From Pokkaliibacter plantistimulans (GTDB taxonomy: Bacteria; Pseudomonadota; Gammaproteobacteria; Pseudomonadales; Balneatricaceae): a stretch of 64,000 nt of DNA. Position numbers and translations under genes: made by a program. Of the stretch, positions 63,951 to 64,000 are shown piece after piece. Location of the stretch: contig NZ_CP177354.1 of NCBI RefSeq assembly GCF_046844695.1, positions 5,084,001 to 5,148,000 of the forward strand. Direction: 5' to 3'. How positions within the stretch are numbered: the stretch's first letter is position 1; every line of letters begins with the position of its first letter. The notes under the pieces are model-generated. The model was not told the origin of the DNA and did no database searches. It saw only the letters and a program-made list of their open reading frames with translations.

Positions 63951-64000
63951 CCGATAAATCGCTTGATACCACCGCTGATGGCGACCGCCAGTTTGTTCTG
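63947..64000 (-). CDS. C-terminal end of an unidentified minus-strand gene
   Basis: The minus strand reads QNKLAVAISGGIKRFIG and a TAA stop (63949-63947). The helix-like ending (AISGGIKRFI) is similar to the last residues of N-acetylmuramoyl-L-alanine amidases, but 17 residues are far too few to decide. The rest lies outside the window. Confidence 0.4.
   Translation of the reverse strand, partial: QNKLAVAISGGIKRFIG

Overview
The window is a chromosomal segment of a gammaproteobacterium, most likely an Oceanospirillales/Pseudomonadales lineage. Two conserved gene orders support this. The first, sfsA-aminotransferase-dksA-gluQRS-cbrA-cbrB-pcnB-folK-panB-panC, is the order I know from Pseudomonas. 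The second, running on the minus strand, is rlmE-ftsH-folP-glmM-tpiA-secG-tRNA-Leu-tRNA-fMet-rimP-nusA-infB-rbfA-truB-rpsO-pnp, with yhbY and greA-carB-carA close by, as in many gammaproteobacteria. Almost everything is core metabolism or information processing; no phage, CRISPR array or secretion/defence cassette was seen.

Layout. 1-2.7 kb: sfsA (cut by the window edge), a PLP aminotransferase, dksA. 2.8-8.1 kb: gluQRS and the CbrA/CbrB two-component system. 8.1-8.75 kb: a gene-free interval that looks like a CbrB- and sigma54-controlled CrcZ-type small RNA with four A-rich Hfq-type motifs. 8.76-13.8 kb: pcnB, folK, panB, panC and a thiolase. 13.9-23.5 kb (minus): cytochrome c', then the pnp-rpsO-truB-rbfA-infB-nusA-rimP-tRNA operon. 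23.5-29.5 kb (minus): secG, tpiA, glmM, folP, ftsH, rlmE. 29.8-30.1 kb: yhbY. 30.2-31.3 kb: nested, decayed IS3-family and IS30-family elements. 31.4-36.3 kb (minus): greA-carB-carA. 36.7-43.9 kb: smpB, then fkpB, lspA, ileS, ribF and murJ on the minus strand. 44-47.7 kb: rpsT (+), then proB, obgE, rpmA, rplU (minus). 47.9-50.8 kb: ispB, fabA, fabB. 50.9-57.9 kb: a YHYH protein, two acyltransferases, a SirB-family membrane protein, an RmlD-like SDR, an XRE-cupin regulator and an Aer-like transducer. 58.1-64 kb: prfC, an MCP that looks damaged at both ends, guanine deaminase with a structured leader, a CHAD protein, and the last codons of another minus-strand gene.

Functionally the segment joins global carbon/nitrogen control (CbrAB plus the candidate sRNA, DksA), the translation and RNA-decay machinery, cofactor and nucleotide synthesis (folate, pantothenate, FAD, carbamoyl phosphate), envelope building (GlmM, MurJ, LspA, FtsH, SecG) and unsaturated fatty-acid synthesis (FabA/FabB).

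The points most worth a second look are the CrcZ-like RNA locus, the attenuator-like leader before guaD, the 15-bp palindrome between fabA and fabB, the truncated MCP with flanking direct repeats, and the IS3/IS30 relic with a 67-bp tandem duplication of an IS end. I did not find a clearly new multi-gene system. All family assignments come from reading motifs and from memory of gene order; no database search was run.
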